DNA from: Lotus japonicus
Taxonomy: Eukaryota; Streptophyta; Magnoliopsida; Fabales; Fabaceae
Assembly: GCF_012489685.1 (NCBI RefSeq)
Contig: NC_080044.1
Coordinates: 65,210,732 to 65,274,731 of the forward strand
DNA length: 64,000 nucleotides
Reading direction: 5' to 3'
Position numbers and translations under genes: made by a program. Of this stretch, positions 45,830 through 58,429 are shown piece by piece. Numbering within the stretch: the stretch's first letter is position 1; each line of letters begins with the position of its first letter. Below the pieces are notes generated by a model, which saw only the letters and a list, made by a program, of their open reading frames with translations, did not search any database and was not told the DNA's origin.

Positions 45830-48701
45830 TACTTATAAATATTTATAAAATTATGAATAAAAGTTCTTAAATTATAATAAATTTATTTTTATATTAGTTT
45901 TAATATGAAAATATTTTTGTACAAACACCATGAGAGCATTTTACCCTGTAACTTAAATGTAAATAAGGCTTAAATATGTTTCCTGTAAAATTAGGGTATT
46001 TTGGTTTCTATCAAAGTAGGTTATAAAGAAAGTAGATCGGTAATATGGAGAGAGAAAAATATAACGTATATTGTATTGGTATTCTTTTAAATGAGGGTAA
46101 TTTATGAACACAGTTATGAATTTATTATTATAAACTAATCCTATCAACCTTTCTTGAAGGTTATAAAACAAAGTCAATATGATTTATAAAATGGAAGAGA
46201 TGAATCTAATCCTTTTAGGAGAAACCAAATAGCATTGGAATTAGTATATGTAGAAACCTTTGATGTTGAGAATGACTTCTAATATATGATTAAAATTGAA
46301 TTTCAAATGATGGATAGTTAAGCAATTAAATAACTAATTTTTGACAACTACAACATATATTAATAGAGAGAAAACCCATGAGAACACTCCTCTCATGCTA
46401 GAGACCAAAACAGACCAAAACATTAGACACAAAAATTCAACAGAGTGTTAACACAAATATTGATGAAACATACCACAAAACCGATAGTTGTTCAACACAT
46501 GAAAAGAAATTACTCCGCTACAATATTTCAAACAATTATTCTACATTGTTCTCTGCAGTCAACACTCCTCAAACTATACCCCGCTGACACTGAAGAAATT
46601 GAATCCTGGATAGAAAGAGACACTAGAATTCCACGCAAAAGAAAGTTGATGCACTGCCCAGACTCTAACAATAAGCTTAATCATTTGCTACACATTGGCA
46701 TCCATGATTGAGAAAATGAAAAAAGAAGAATCATAAGTTGGAGATGCAATGAAAGAAGAATCAGAAAGCAAAGCAATTAATTAGGACAAAGGAAGAAAGA
46801 AAAAACTAACCACCAAGAGAAAGTGAGTTCGTGATTGAGCTTGAGAAGAGATAAAATTCTGAACCTAAACAATAAAGTGCAATAACATTAGAATTTGTAA
46901 GTGACTCTTAAAAGATACTTTAACAAAGATTAAAAGCAGGTATCAAAAAAACAATATTTTTTTAGAAAGACAAACAAAGAGTAAAATCACTAATGAAATA
47001 AATCTCATGCCTATAAAATTCATTTAAGAAATTCTCCAACTATCTCCAATGGCCAATTCAGTTGAAAAAAATGCATTATCTCTCAAAATGATGCTTTGAT
47101 AACAAATCTATTCCTTTATCCTACATCCAACAATATGGTATTAATTCCTCCTAAGCCTCAGTTTGAGATTTATTAACAGCAGCTTTTAGATCAATGGCAA
47201 CCTTTTCTCACTTGATGTCTGTTCTTTCCTCATCTAAATGTTCCTTGAGTTCAGCTATATTTGACATTTGACTGTAAGCAGAAGAGACATTGTTACCACT
47301 GGTAATGAAGATACTTCTCAGTTGTATATAATTTCAATTAAGCTGAAATATGCAATTAGAGGTTGAGTTCTTAAGTATGCAAAAAGAGCCATGTAGAAAG
47401 GAACACTGCAGGCAGAAGATGCAGAAACAAAATGTTGCAGCACATCTGCATTACAAATGTTCATCTGCATTTTTAACCTTGAATTGCATAAAAGCCCTCC
47501 TATGGGATGAGTAAAAACATTGCATGCATCCACAAATGAACAGAACAGAAGTCATTAATTAGAAACAAACTATCTGAGGATTGGCATTGACTATCAAAAC
47601 TAAAACTACAACATTTAGTTGCTCCGTAACAGCACTCTAAACTTTTGATGAATCCATTATTCTATTTATTCTCTTGCACAATAAAACATATACACCATCA
47701 GAGAATTTCTCAGCAACAGATCAGATATCATATCTTCAAAATTAGAGACAAAGAGGGTATAGAATAAAAATAAAGGGTCCAAGAGAGAAAAAGCAATATC
47801 AAGCTTTAAATTCATGATATTTTATTGGGAGACCATAGCTAAACAACAATATGGAGACTATGTAATAGGTGTAGATAATCAATAGCTGTACACATACTGA
47901 GAAAGAAAGAAGTGATAGGTCTTACTCTTAGTATAAAATATAGAAATAGGAGCATTTATACCTGAACTTGAACCAAGAAGAAGACTAAATGGCGCACGGG
48001 AAGGAGACACTTAAGGATGAAAACCATTAAAACAACAATGAAAATGACTCTTGTAATCTATCCCTCAAACTATCACGGGAAAACTGAAACATGGAAAAAT
48101 AAGTATGATGCCTGAAAAAAAACCAACTCAATTTTAAATGATAAAGACTACTTATTTATATCTTGATTCCTTAGCAAGTATTATAAATGATTAGGATTTG
48201 CCAAAATGTAAGTGTGCTGTTGGAGCCAAATTAGCCCCTAAGTTTTTTTGGAAAATCCAAATATATATAATCAAGGCAAAGCCTAAAGAAGAGTTACATG
48301 ATAGAGGCAAAATAAAATACACAAATAAAAGAGAAATAGCAAAGGAAATTAGATAATGAAAGCATGTATAAATAACAGTAACACAAAAGAACAACTGCAG
48401 CACAATTGTCTATATCCTCACTTCTAGTCATGTTCCAAGGCAGCAATGAAAAACGAATCAAGGGGCAGGGCACACAACAAAAACTTTGCATTAATTCAGC
48501 AAGGAGAACAACAGAATTTAACAGTAGCAGAAATCAGAAGTGGATAAATACTCCTGGTCACGATCAACCTGAGAAAAGATGGCTCCAACAACAACTTCTG
48601 CAGTAAATCAGCAAGGAGCACATCTGAAAATAACAGTAGCAGAAACCAGAAGTGGATAAAAATAAAAATCACTCTCAACCTTAAAAATATGACATTAATT
48701 T
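45830..48701. other. no confident gene; small repeats
   Basis: AT-rich. It contains a LINE-tail-like segment (48240-48300: T-run, then hairpin GGCAAAGCC on plus) and a two-copy repeat of about 113 bp (TCAGCAAGGAG..AACAGTAGCAGAAA..CAGAAGTGGATAAA at 48494 and 48607). The latter lies just downstream of the RPA-like gene's last exon. The plus frame 46445-46711 is not recognised. Confidence 0.4.
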
Positions 48702-50313
48702 CTAAGGGTTAAGAAGAAACCTAAGATGAGCCATCTTGCAAGGCCTTCCCCCATTTTGGGGCTTGTCATCAAGTTGTCCTTGAAAATTCAGTGCACCAAT
48801 GCCTTCTGCACATTTCTTCTCACCGAGACTTGCAACCATAACCTGTACATGTGAGTTTACAGAAAGAAAGAAAAAACCATTGCAGCATTAACAACTTTTA
48901 TCAAAGGAATGTAAAGTGTAAAATGGTAAACTTTTGTCACAAGTTCCGGCCCCATCAAACACTTAGATCTTAAAAGAGTACCTATTAAAAACAACATGTA
49001 ATATAGTCATCATCAATTGAAATTACTAAGAATAATATAATTAAACTAATATAATTAAACTAAGGTCTAGTTGCAGAATTAACATTGTGAACATAGCAAA
49101 AATGATAACACAGCAAGAGTTTCATATTTGTGTGAATGATCACTCACTTAAGGCCCTTGACCAATAATGGAGTGCAAAAAGATCATGTGTAAATGTCATG
49201 CAAATTAAACCTAATATCAACGGAAGCAATTTAAGTTCATGTTTTCACCTTTTCCAGCTTTCCAAATTTTCTATCTGTTTTCTGTCACTTGAAGAGTGCA
49301 TAGAATGTTTCAAAAAACATTTTATGGTTTTTAAGGTCAGAATATGACTAAATCAGTTTCCACTATGGGGTTTTTAAGCATAGAACTCATATCCAAATAT
49401 TCTGTCACAAGCTTTCAATCATATAAATCAATATTTTTGAGTTAAGTTAATAAGAAATTTAGCCTATGATGTACATACTGTAGAGATGTATGAGTCAACC
49501 TTCATATTTATGTTTGCTACCATGATATTGTAACAAAGGTTGAGCTCAAATAGCCACTGGATACTTATTTAAATTCATGATTTCTTCCATGCTATGACAA
49601 ATATTTCTTCATTTACCTAATAGCACTACAAAACTTCTCACTTGCAATTTAGTTCCAATTTATTCCACAATTTCTTTTATGTTAATGCCAATATCATATA
49701 ACCTTCCCATCCTCAGCAATTACACATTTACACAGCTGGCAACGGATATTACAGATTGCATAAATATAGTAAGTAAGAGCAATAATCCTCCAATTAAATG
49801 ATAAGCAAAAAGTTCTTGCAATCTTACTCATTGCAGTATAACATCAAGATGAAACATGAACGAAAATTCATTTAAACCAGTTTGACAGCAAACAAATAGC
49901 AAGTAAATCTACCTAAAATTAAAGATAAATGATTACCTTGTAATCATGTTCAGCAGCACGATAAGAACCGTTGTTATCCACCAACACAAAAAATGTAAAA
50001 GTGTATACATTTCCTTCAACTATGTCCCTTTGGAATTTTCTCATCAAATACTTCTTGATATTTGCCTCTATTTTACACCCCTGAAATTTATGATGGACTT
50101 TTAATCAATACAACAGGATCAAGATTTCTAAAAAGAAATAAGTAACATCAAATACATCAAGACAAAAGTACCTACCTCTGAATCAATCAACACAAGCTGC
50201 AAAGCATATGGTTTGGAAGGTTCAGCAGCAGGTGACATCTCCCATTTCCTAATAACTCTTGCTCTGATCTTCCATGCTTGTCTACCAGGGCATAAACTTC
50301 GAATGGAATTCAT
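48702..50313 (-). CDS. RPA1-like OB-fold protein (short, three exons)
   Basis: Exons 50176-50313, 49937-50080 and 48702-48842, all phase 0 with GT..AG introns, giving 140 residues. The first two exons make an OB-fold like the N-terminal domain of plant replication factor A1-related proteins: IRSLCPGRQAWKIRARVIRKWE, then YALQLVLIDSE, GCKIEANIKKYLMRKF, and VEGNVYTFTFFVLVDNNG. Such domains bind single-stranded DNA. The third exon (VMVASLGEKKC..FLLNP) is not recognised and ends in TAG, so the protein is much shorter than RPA1 (usually above 500 residues). A TATA box sits about 105 bp upstream of the ATG. Plant Helitrons often carry RPA1-like genes, and this one lies upstream of a Helitron 3' end on the same strand. 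Exon 3 is the least certain part. Confidence 0.65.
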
Positions 50314-50416
50314 GTGTGCAGGTACAGAGTAAATAAAAGCACAGTTAGAATAGATGGGGGTTTGAAGCAGAAAGATTGGGATATGGGAATGATGAGATGG
50401 GAGTTCACAACTGGGG

Positions 50417-50424
50417 TATTTATA
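50417..50424 (-). promoter_or_regulatory. TATA box of the RPA-like gene
   Basis: The minus strand reads TATAAATA within GGCTATAAATACCCC, about 105 bp upstream of the ATG. Confidence 0.6.
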
Positions 50425-51293
50425 GCCAAAAAAACACCTCAAAAAACTGAGAAAGAGATATCCTTCAACACATTACAGTTGTACGAAATATATTAAAAAA
50501 AATGGGGATTGGGATTGAAACTGACCGTTTGTGGAGGGTTCAAGCTCTGCTGATGCATTCAACGATAGTAGTTGGGGTTATCGTGAAGAAGGATGACAAA
50601 GGAACAGTTGACCATTTAAGCTGTCGATCAGCGATTGGTTGTACCATAAACGACGGCAAGGTTGGCTTGAGATACACATCTAGTGGCGACCGAAAGCAAT
50701 TCTTCATCAGATCAATCAAAAGAGACTGTATTGATGGATTGGTGAGAAGTAGATTTAAAGATGAAGGCTAACACGGAAGCCATCTAGGGTTTGAGTTTCA
50801 CGTGGAGGAAAAGGGACCGTGAGAGAGAGCGCTCGAAATCATAGAGAGTAGGATAGTACGGCGGAGTTGGTGGAAAGGGAGAGAAAACACGCGATAAGAG
50901 AGGTAGGGTTGATGAGACAACGGTGAAGAACAGGGTTGAACGAAAACGACGTCGTTCTGATTTCTGGGAAGAGAAAAAAAAATTAAGTAAACAACGGCTG
51001 GACACGTGTCGCTCGGTCATTGGCGGTTATATAGCTACAGTAGTGGACAAATAAGAAGTAGTAGATGTATATACACAGCATTATTGAATTTGTATGTTTC
51101 TTTTACACCTAGATATTGATGATTCCATTCCAAACAAAGGATTCTTTTTTCCCTACATTCCAACGTGTAGGGGTGTCAGGCCTGAGGCTCACTATTTTTC
51201 GCAAACTCAAACTAGACAAAGATGGGGTTGCAAAAAATTCTACCTCTTGTAAGCAAAGCACATCACACATAGGGACAATGTTTCATTTCACAT

Positions 51294-51456
51294 CTAAGAC
51301 CATTTACAATGGTTCAACACCCTCAACACCACTTTTTCTCTTCCCAACACTCCACATCATTTTCTCTCTCCAATTCAACACTCATTCAACTTTTACCCAC
51401 TCCAATGGTTTTTCATTCAACACCAACACCCTGCCCCACCACTTTTTTATTTCATA
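51294..51456. repeat. left arm of a repeat interrupted by a Helitron
   Basis: It begins CTAAGACCATTTACAATGGTT and is followed by CAACACC-rich text. The right arm beyond the Helitron (about 56170-56325) has the same CTCAACACC-rich text and ends in an inverted CCATTGCACTTGGTCTAAG. No target duplication was found. Confidence 0.4.
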
Positions 51457-54400
51457 CTAGTATTTTTTACCCGTGCGTTGCACCGGGCCTTCTATTTTAT
51501 TTTGTATTGTGTTTTTTTTATGGTTTTTTTGAAATTATTTATTTGTATGAAAAGGAGAAAAAATAATTTTTTTTTTGATAAATAGGTTTTTTTGTCAAAG
51601 TATTAATTTATGTTTTTAATTGTGTTTTTTTTTGTCTTAGGTTTTTTTTATGAGTGTATTTATTTTTTAGTTTGTGTTGTTTGTCCTTGTTTATCTAATT
51701 GATATTTTTGATTTGTTCTTTTGATATAACAATTTTATTGTACTTTACAGATAGTAGTAGTATTTTTTTGTAAGATCTTATTTAATATTAAGTTTGTCTT
51801 TTTGAGGTTCATAACTCATACGAAATAAATAATCATAAATTTATTTAAAATAATTTGAAGTTAACAGTATAAGTCCATATTAAATTATCACTATAAACCT
51901 TGGTTTCTTCAAAGATGATCGATTAAATGAAAATGATGTCAACTATATTAAATTGTACAAAATCATATTTTGCAGTAGGAGTCGTGTCACTTGTAACCTC
52001 TTCAGTTTTTGAGATGCCGATTCAAGTAATCTTTTATTTGTGCTTTGTGACTCTATATTTTCTAGCAGATGCTTGAACCATAAAATGTTAAATCGCATAA
52101 ACTTGTCATACATAAAGTGTGTCACCAAACTGTAGCATTTGAAAAACTACAATTTTAAAAATTCACTTAATTATTGTAACAATAAATAGTTTGGTTTAGG
52201 TACCTTGAAAGTGGGGAAAACAAAGAAATTTAATACTTTTTCAACGATTAAGAGCAGTTTAATACTATTAACAATTTGAGATTTTTTGAAATCTCTTGTT
52301 TTCCACACATGAAGTACACGAACTGTTTGAGTCATCCTACAAAATAAAAAGTTGAGAAAATCAAAAACAAAATAATTTTTTAGTTGTTTCAATTTGACAT
52401 GATGAAATCAAGTTGAAGATCATCATGAAATAAAAACCATGTTAGAACACACGTAAACATTATAGGCTAGTACATCAATAGTTAGTCGTTGGATATATGT
52501 ACCTGAAAATGTCTTGAAGCATGAGCCTTTGAAAAGAAAAAGACAAATACCTCAACAAAGCTTATGTGAAATGCATATGTTAAATGAGTATTGACACTTA
52601 TTACTTTATATAGTTGTAGACAAAAGGATTAGTGATAGCTTTTTTTTTTTTCTTTTGGTAAGATTTTATTTAGTATTAAGCATAAATTTTTTAATTGCAT
52701 AACTCATATAAAATAAATAATAATAATTTTTTTAAGTAATTTTCAATTAATAGTAGAAGTTATTTTGTAAAAAAATTAATAGTAGAAGTCTATAAAATGA
52801 CATTGATGAATGAAGTTCAAGAGGGAGAGATAGGAGTTTGTTTTTTATTGAGTGACCTTTAACTTTCAAGATTTATTATTAATATTAATTATTAGTTGAT
52901 TAATACTTCAACAAACCTAAACTAATAATATATGTCTTATGAAATTCATAACTTATATCATATTTAATATTAATTTTGACCTATGACATTCCATAACTCA
53001 TATAAATTAAATAATAATAAATTTATGAGTAAAATACACTCACCCCCTCAAGGTTTGCAAGAATGACACTCCACCCCATTGTTTTTTAAAATCTACACTC
53101 CACCCCATTTTTTATAAATGCAAAATTTAGTGACGAAAACAAATTCGTCACTAATAAAAAATAATTACTAATTAGTTAAAATTTAAATAAATTAAATGCA
53201 TATACACTATCATACATCAATTTATGAAAATAATTTTACTGAATTAAATTTAAAAAAACCATCCACTCTGTCTGTTAAGTCAACGTCTCATCTATCTCCA
53301 AATTATATTTCTCACCACAAACGGTCACCACCAAACCTTTGCTCCCTTTAACACGACGACAACCGTCCCGGAATGTGAAACCCCATGGCACCACCATGCC
53401 TCAAAGTTTTGCTGCGACCTGAACCCCAGAACGTGAATCGCAGATCCCCAAAGCCACTTGTTCAACTACTTGTTGTGAACTTCACCCCTTTAAGTTGTGA
53501 GCGAACACTTTGTTGGTTTAAGATGTTGTTGGATTTTGTTAAAAACGGTGCTCCACCGCATCGTTGGGTTCTAATAACCTCTGATCCACTTCATATTTCT
53601 TAATTTTGTTTCTCTATTTTCTTCACCCATTTGTGTTGCTTTTTGGGTCTACAATCCGGTATAAATAGATTATTTTGATTAAAATTGAATTATTACCAAA
53701 TATGAAAACACAAGCATGTTTCACTATGTTCGAGATATGGTTTGTCAACCAGTCATGTGTGCTATTGCAGAATTTGCATTGTGAATTTACGGAGGAAGAA
53801 CGCGAATGAGAGAATGAGGAGGACTGTGATGTTTTCATTTTTATATTTATTGGATTATATTGAAAATATTTTTTGAAATTATTGATTAAAAATTTAAATA
53901 ATAACTAATTATTAATGAAGAATATTTTTCGTCACTAAATTTGCCTCTATATAAAATGGGGTGGGGTGTAGATTTTAGATAAGAATGGGGTGGAGTGTTA
54001 TTCTAACAAAACTTGAGGGGGGTGAGTGTACTTTACTCTAAATTTATGTAACATAATTTGAGCTTAATAGTATAAAGTTATATACTTACATTGATGGAGG
54101 AAATTCAAGGGGAATATCAAACGGTTGAGATTAAAAGTCTTCTAAACATCGAACGGTTCTTAAAAATCACATATGAAATAATATGTATAATTACTTAAAA
54201 GCTCATAGATAAAAATAAATATATGAAACATTTTTTATTGATAGACTATTTTACCCTCGAGGTTGCTAAACTTCTTCTTTAATTTTTTTTTAAATTGAAG
54301 GATTTACTTTCAATAGAAAAAGGAACAAAAATGAAAATAAAACTCACCAAATAGAGTCGATAGATAAAAGGAATAAAAATGTAGAACAAAACCAAAAACT

Positions 54401-55797
54401 GAAGAAAAAAAAAATGTAAGATTAGTGACAACATTCATAGTGTAAATGACACCTAAAAATGATATAAATTGAGTTAAACTTAAGGTAGACGATGAAGATG
54501 ACAACACCACACCAAGTTGTAAAATAAAATAAAGGTGACTCTCATTTAGTCGATTAAGTTCATAATGAAACAATAAAGATTACGAAAAATGCAAGAAACT
54601 TACATGTTTTCAAGATGTAACATTGGAAGAATGGAAAACAACATTGGAAAAATCTGAAAGAATAAACAAATTGAAACTAAATCATTGAAATGTAAAAGGA
54701 GAAAAAAGCTCCATTGTACCGCATTAGAAGAAAAGATTGTCATTTGGTCAACTAAGTTCATAATAAATTAATCAAAATTAAAAAAAAGCAAGAAACTTAC
54801 ATTGGTTGAAGATTAAATTGTCAAAAAAATGGAAGCAAACATCATAAAATTGTTCAAGAAAAATAATGAAACACAATTACAGAAATAACCAAGAAGATGA
54901 CTTTAACGGTTTATGTAGAAAAAATATTTTTGAAACGAAATAGAAGTTATGAACATATCATAATAATATTGATAATCAATAGCAAAGAATAAAAACATGC
55001 ATAAATTGAAAAAAGTAAAATAAAATGTGCAACTTTCATCTATTGAATAAGTGATAACAAAATGCATATTGCGAATAAAGACTAAATCTTACAGGAGTGG
55101 GGGATGAAGAATGAGAAAAAATAAGACCGTTTGGGAAGAACCGTAGCATGAGAACAAAATCAGAAGAAGAATTGATGGCGAAATCAGAAAAGTAAATCAA
55201 AAGGGATAAATAAGGCGAAGAAAGAAGGGCACTTACCGGATGGAAGATGGTGATGAAGTAAAACTCAATGCCTGAGAATGAAAAGTGATTAAGAAGAAGT
55301 GACCGGTGGAGAAGAAAAAGATGCAAAAGAAAATTTTCTAACCTGATGGAAGATCTTCTTGTGCTGAAATGATACTGTTAGAGAATCCAAATTAGAGAGA
55401 TTTCCTGCACATGAATGGAGATGCTGAATATCGAAATGAGAGAGATGAAAATAAGTTGAAAGAGGAATGGAAAGATGTTTTATACATGAGAGAAGAAGGA
55501 AGAGACTCTTTGTGATTTTGTAACCATAATCCATGATCATGAGTTACAAAAGCAACAAATAAAACGGCCAAGAATATGAAAAGGTTGTACAAATAATTTC
55601 ATAAGAAAAGGATCAACAGTTAGGATTAGAAGAAATGAATGGCCAAGATTGATTTCATATTGAATTACTCACAAATTTACCTATTTGACCATGAAAAGTT
55701 TTCCACCCATGTGCATTAAAATATTAAATTACAATTTTACCCTCAAGGCTGCAAAAACTCTCCCTTTATATAGTTTATAGATAGATAGATAGATAGA
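51457..55797 (-). mobile_element. Helitron (non-autonomous) containing a MULE
   Basis: Minus orientation. 3' end: hairpin CCCGGTGC-AAC-GCACGGG, then AAAAAATA and CTAG (51460-51457), followed by a host T. 5' end: TCTATCTATCTATCTATCTATAAAC from 55797, preceded by a host A; the GATA tetranucleotide run makes the exact 5' base uncertain by multiples of four. 4341 bp including the nested MULE. No Rep or helicase coding was recognised. A diverged tandem duplication of about 200 bp lies at 54510-54820 (AGTTCATAAT..GCAAGAAACTTACAT twice). Confidence 0.75.
53027..54038. mobile_element. non-autonomous MULE
   Basis: 1012 bp with about 165-bp imperfect inverted repeats starting GAGTAAAATACACTCACCCCCTC and a 9-bp target duplication TAAATTTAT (53018-53026 and 54039-54047). 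The interior (53260-53850) is richer in GC than its surroundings and may be captured host sequence. The 72-codon frame at 53385-53603 is not recognised. Confidence 0.85.
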
Positions 55798-56427
55798 TTT
55801 TTATTTAATTATATATTTTTGTTTTTATGATTTACATCAATTACAATTATCGATTTAAATTAAATTAAAACAATAAACACTTAACAATTTAATTTTTTTT
55901 TAAATATAGACAATAATTTATTTTATTTCCTTAACTTATTTTATTTTATTGTTGAGATCCATTTCAAAACAAAGGATAATAGAAAGATAATAAAAATAGT
56001 GAAAAAATTGATTTTTTTTTTCTGTGTCCAAATCAAACGAATTAAGTCTCTATTTATAGAGGAAAAAAAATCATGAATTTTGGTTAAAAAAAATTTTTTT
56101 TTGCAATGAAATAATTGAAGTTCAAAAGATTAAGATGATAAAAATCCAGACAACGAACCAGAACGCGTCACGTGGCACCGGTTACCCCCTCTCAACATTT
56201 TGAGAACTCTCAACACCTTCTCTCCTCCACCTCATCTTCAACACAACTCTCAACACCACTACACCCTCTCAACTACCCTCAACTCTCCTCTCAACACCAC
56301 CATTGCACTTGGTCTAAGGCTCAACAAATATTTGTACTGTACTATCTTGTGGATTTTAGTTTCCCAAAACAAAGATAATCCAATAGAGAGCATCTTGAAA
56401 TACTTGTAAAAAATTATGAAATCTAAA
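55798..56427. other. right flank of the Helitron; repeat arm, no gene
   Basis: AT-rich to 56160, then CTCAACACC-rich DNA matching the left arm at 51294-51456. The Ser/Thr/His-rich frames are composition artefacts. Confidence 0.4.
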
Positions 56428-56506
56428 AAAATAACACATTCCGATGTACTTTAATTGAAGTTACAAATTGCTACTTCAATTAAAGTGTCTTGGAATGTGT
56501 TATTTT
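56428..56506. repeat. 79-bp near-perfect inverted repeat
   Basis: Arms 56428-56442 / 56492-56506 (15 bp) and 56448-56461 / 56473-56486 (14 bp) pair perfectly, separated by a 5-nt internal mismatch. The loop is 11 nt. This could be a tiny foldback MITE or, if transcribed, a small-RNA hairpin. Confidence 0.75.
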
Positions 56507-56830
56507 CTTATTTTCATACTTTCTAACGAGTATTCAAATGAGTCCTGATTTGACATCATGCCTGCAATGTCATGTGCCTCCACCTCCATTGCTCCTCCTA
56601 TCATTCCAAAGCTTTGCAAACAAGCTTTTGCCAGCCAAATGCCATCATCACACTTTGTTTGACCGAAACAAATGAAAAGTAGTCTCCAACTGAAGACAAG
56701 AGTTAAAGGGGGAAAGTAAGGTACGGTCATTGCTTTGGTTTATGCTTCATACTTTTTGGTTATATATATGGTGAGTTCTGTGGTACCTTAAATTTTTTTT
56801 TTGGGTGTGGTACTCCATTAAATAATTTCC

Positions 56831-56838
56831 TATATATA
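56831..56838 (+). promoter_or_regulatory. TATA box, probable promoter of the coiled-coil gene
   Basis: CCTATATATAGC. A non-coding leader exon could run from about 56865 to a GTGTGAAG donor near 56945, splicing to the CTGCAG acceptor at 57725-57730. This leader intron is inferred from signals only. Confidence 0.35.
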
Positions 56839-57742
56839 GCTGTAAAAACCATGTATTAACAAAATGCAGGGGCCACAGAGAAAGAAGAGACCCAGATAGT
56901 GTGTTAACTTGAGGGAAAGTGCAGTGAAGTGCTTGGAGACGAAAGGTGTGAAGTTTACTCTTCTGCTTATCATGTTTGAATTAATTTCGCTGTTTCTCAT
57001 AGTCAATTTTAACATCCACATAAGAGCTTCTCATCCAACTTGATTTTACTTTAAAATCAATTATAGAAGTATTTTCAAATATGCACTGCATCCGTTTTGA
57101 TAGCTACTGCATTCACTAACATGCCCTGCCCTGTATCAGATTTACCTTGAATGTCTTGTAAAAGAAAAATGAAATCACATACCACCACCCTGTATCACCC
57201 TGTACCATGTTTCTGTTAACTATGTTAGTGCATGTTTTAGTACATGGTAGATTTACACGTTAGAAGAAGATTTCATTATGGGAGAACCTACTCCTAGTAG
57301 CTTTTGTTGGAGGCTTGGAGCATAATTGATTCTGAAAAAATTGAACGTGTATTTTAACATACTTAGCATCTTTCATCAAATGGTTGTCCAAAATCTGAAA
57401 GCGTCCCTTTTTGGAAAGAAAAGTAAATTCTAGACTCTTTGGGCAAGCATATAATTGATGGATCAATTACAATTAACCCTTGCAAAATTCTAGTTTTGTG
57501 TACCATTGTGTTCTCTAAAAAGCTATGTTTTTTTGTGTTAGCTTCCAAGGGAAGACTTATGAGAGATAAGTATGCAAAACTATAATTAGGGATATTCCAA
57601 TTTCCCAAGGCAAAACCTGATATCCTCTCAACTTACCATGTTCATTATTAGTCTTTGAACAGTTGATGACTTAGAGGCAGGACTAGAGTGGGTTTGAACA
57701 TTTTTATCTGAAATGCTGTGTGTGCTGCAGCAGGGGAAAGCT

Positions 57743-58109
57743 ATGGAAGGTGGTTGCTCAAACAATACAGATATTGGTATTGATATATTTTATCTCTTTT
57801 ATGAGAATATATTATATAGTGTTTTGACTCTATTGACAGATATAATGTGTAATTTTATTAGAAATTTCCTTAGGACCGAAGGCCTCCGAGTTGGGAGCAT
57901 TACAGAAAGAGCATGAAGAGAAGATTTCCAAAATTGAAGAGCTCAAGAGACAGATTGAATCGACAAAGCACCGGTTGGAAAAGAAAAAGAAGGAGGTCAC
58001 AGAAGAGCAAATGGCAGGTTTCAATACCTTAAGCAAGAAATATAACAGTCTGAGTGAGGAATACAATGCAATACTATTGCTAGCTGAAAAATCAAGGGAA
58101 ACTAAGTAA
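57743..58109 (+). CDS. small coiled-coil protein (two exons, 89 aa)
   Basis: Exons 57743-57776 and 57874-58109 join at GT..AG in phase 1, giving 89 residues. After a short head (MEGGCSNNTD) nearly the whole protein is a charged helix with heptad pattern (ELGALQKEHEEKISKIEELK, then RQIESTKHRLEKKKKEV, and LSKKYNSLSEEYNAILL). Length and composition suit a coiled-coil adaptor or subunit; I do not recognise the family. The frame ends TAA, although a GTAACT donor overlapping the stop would allow another isoform. An exon-like segment (58371-58434, CAG acceptor and AG/GT donor) lies downstream. The intact frame with clean splice sites favours a real gene. Confidence 0.6.
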
Positions 58110-58429
58110 CTTTACCTCTCAAATTAGTAACAACATTGGTCCTTGAACATATAGTTTCTGACTTGCAGTGAGTGTTCAAACAACAGTTAAGGATATATCT
58201 TATCAAAGCTATGAACATATGTAATCAAAGTTAACAATTGCTTCTCCATGTCCATAACAATATGTGTGTGGACATGTTTAGGACTTTAGGCCTATCTGGG
58301 GTCCCTCCCAATAGGTACATGTTTAATCAAATTCTGATTAAGAATTTTATGCATTATCTACTATTGCTGCAGTACCACCATCTGATGGCCATCCAATCCA
58401 CTCTCTGATATCACCACTTCCAAATCCTT

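Larger units (their letters stand above)
45286..51065 (-). mobile_element. Helitron: 3' end clear, extent inferred
   Basis: On minus the 3' end has hairpin CCGTGC-ATC-GCACGG (45320-45306), then CTAA (45289-45286) and a host T. It is similar over about 480 bp to the Helitron at 1-628. The 5' end is uncertain: TCTACTACTTCTTATTTG at 51065, preceded by A, fits the Helitron pattern and would enclose the RPA-like gene, but nothing proves it. The 3' terminus is well supported; the full extent is a hypothesis. Confidence 0.4.

Noticed and set aside
50502..50771. 89-codon plus frame upstream of the RPA-like gene
   Set aside because: No recognised domain or splice partners; it lies in the upstream region of a gene on the other strand. 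Kept as a weak possibility only.
53385..53603. 72-codon plus frame inside the small MULE
   Set aside because: Could be captured coding sequence, but no family is recognised and both ends are arbitrary.
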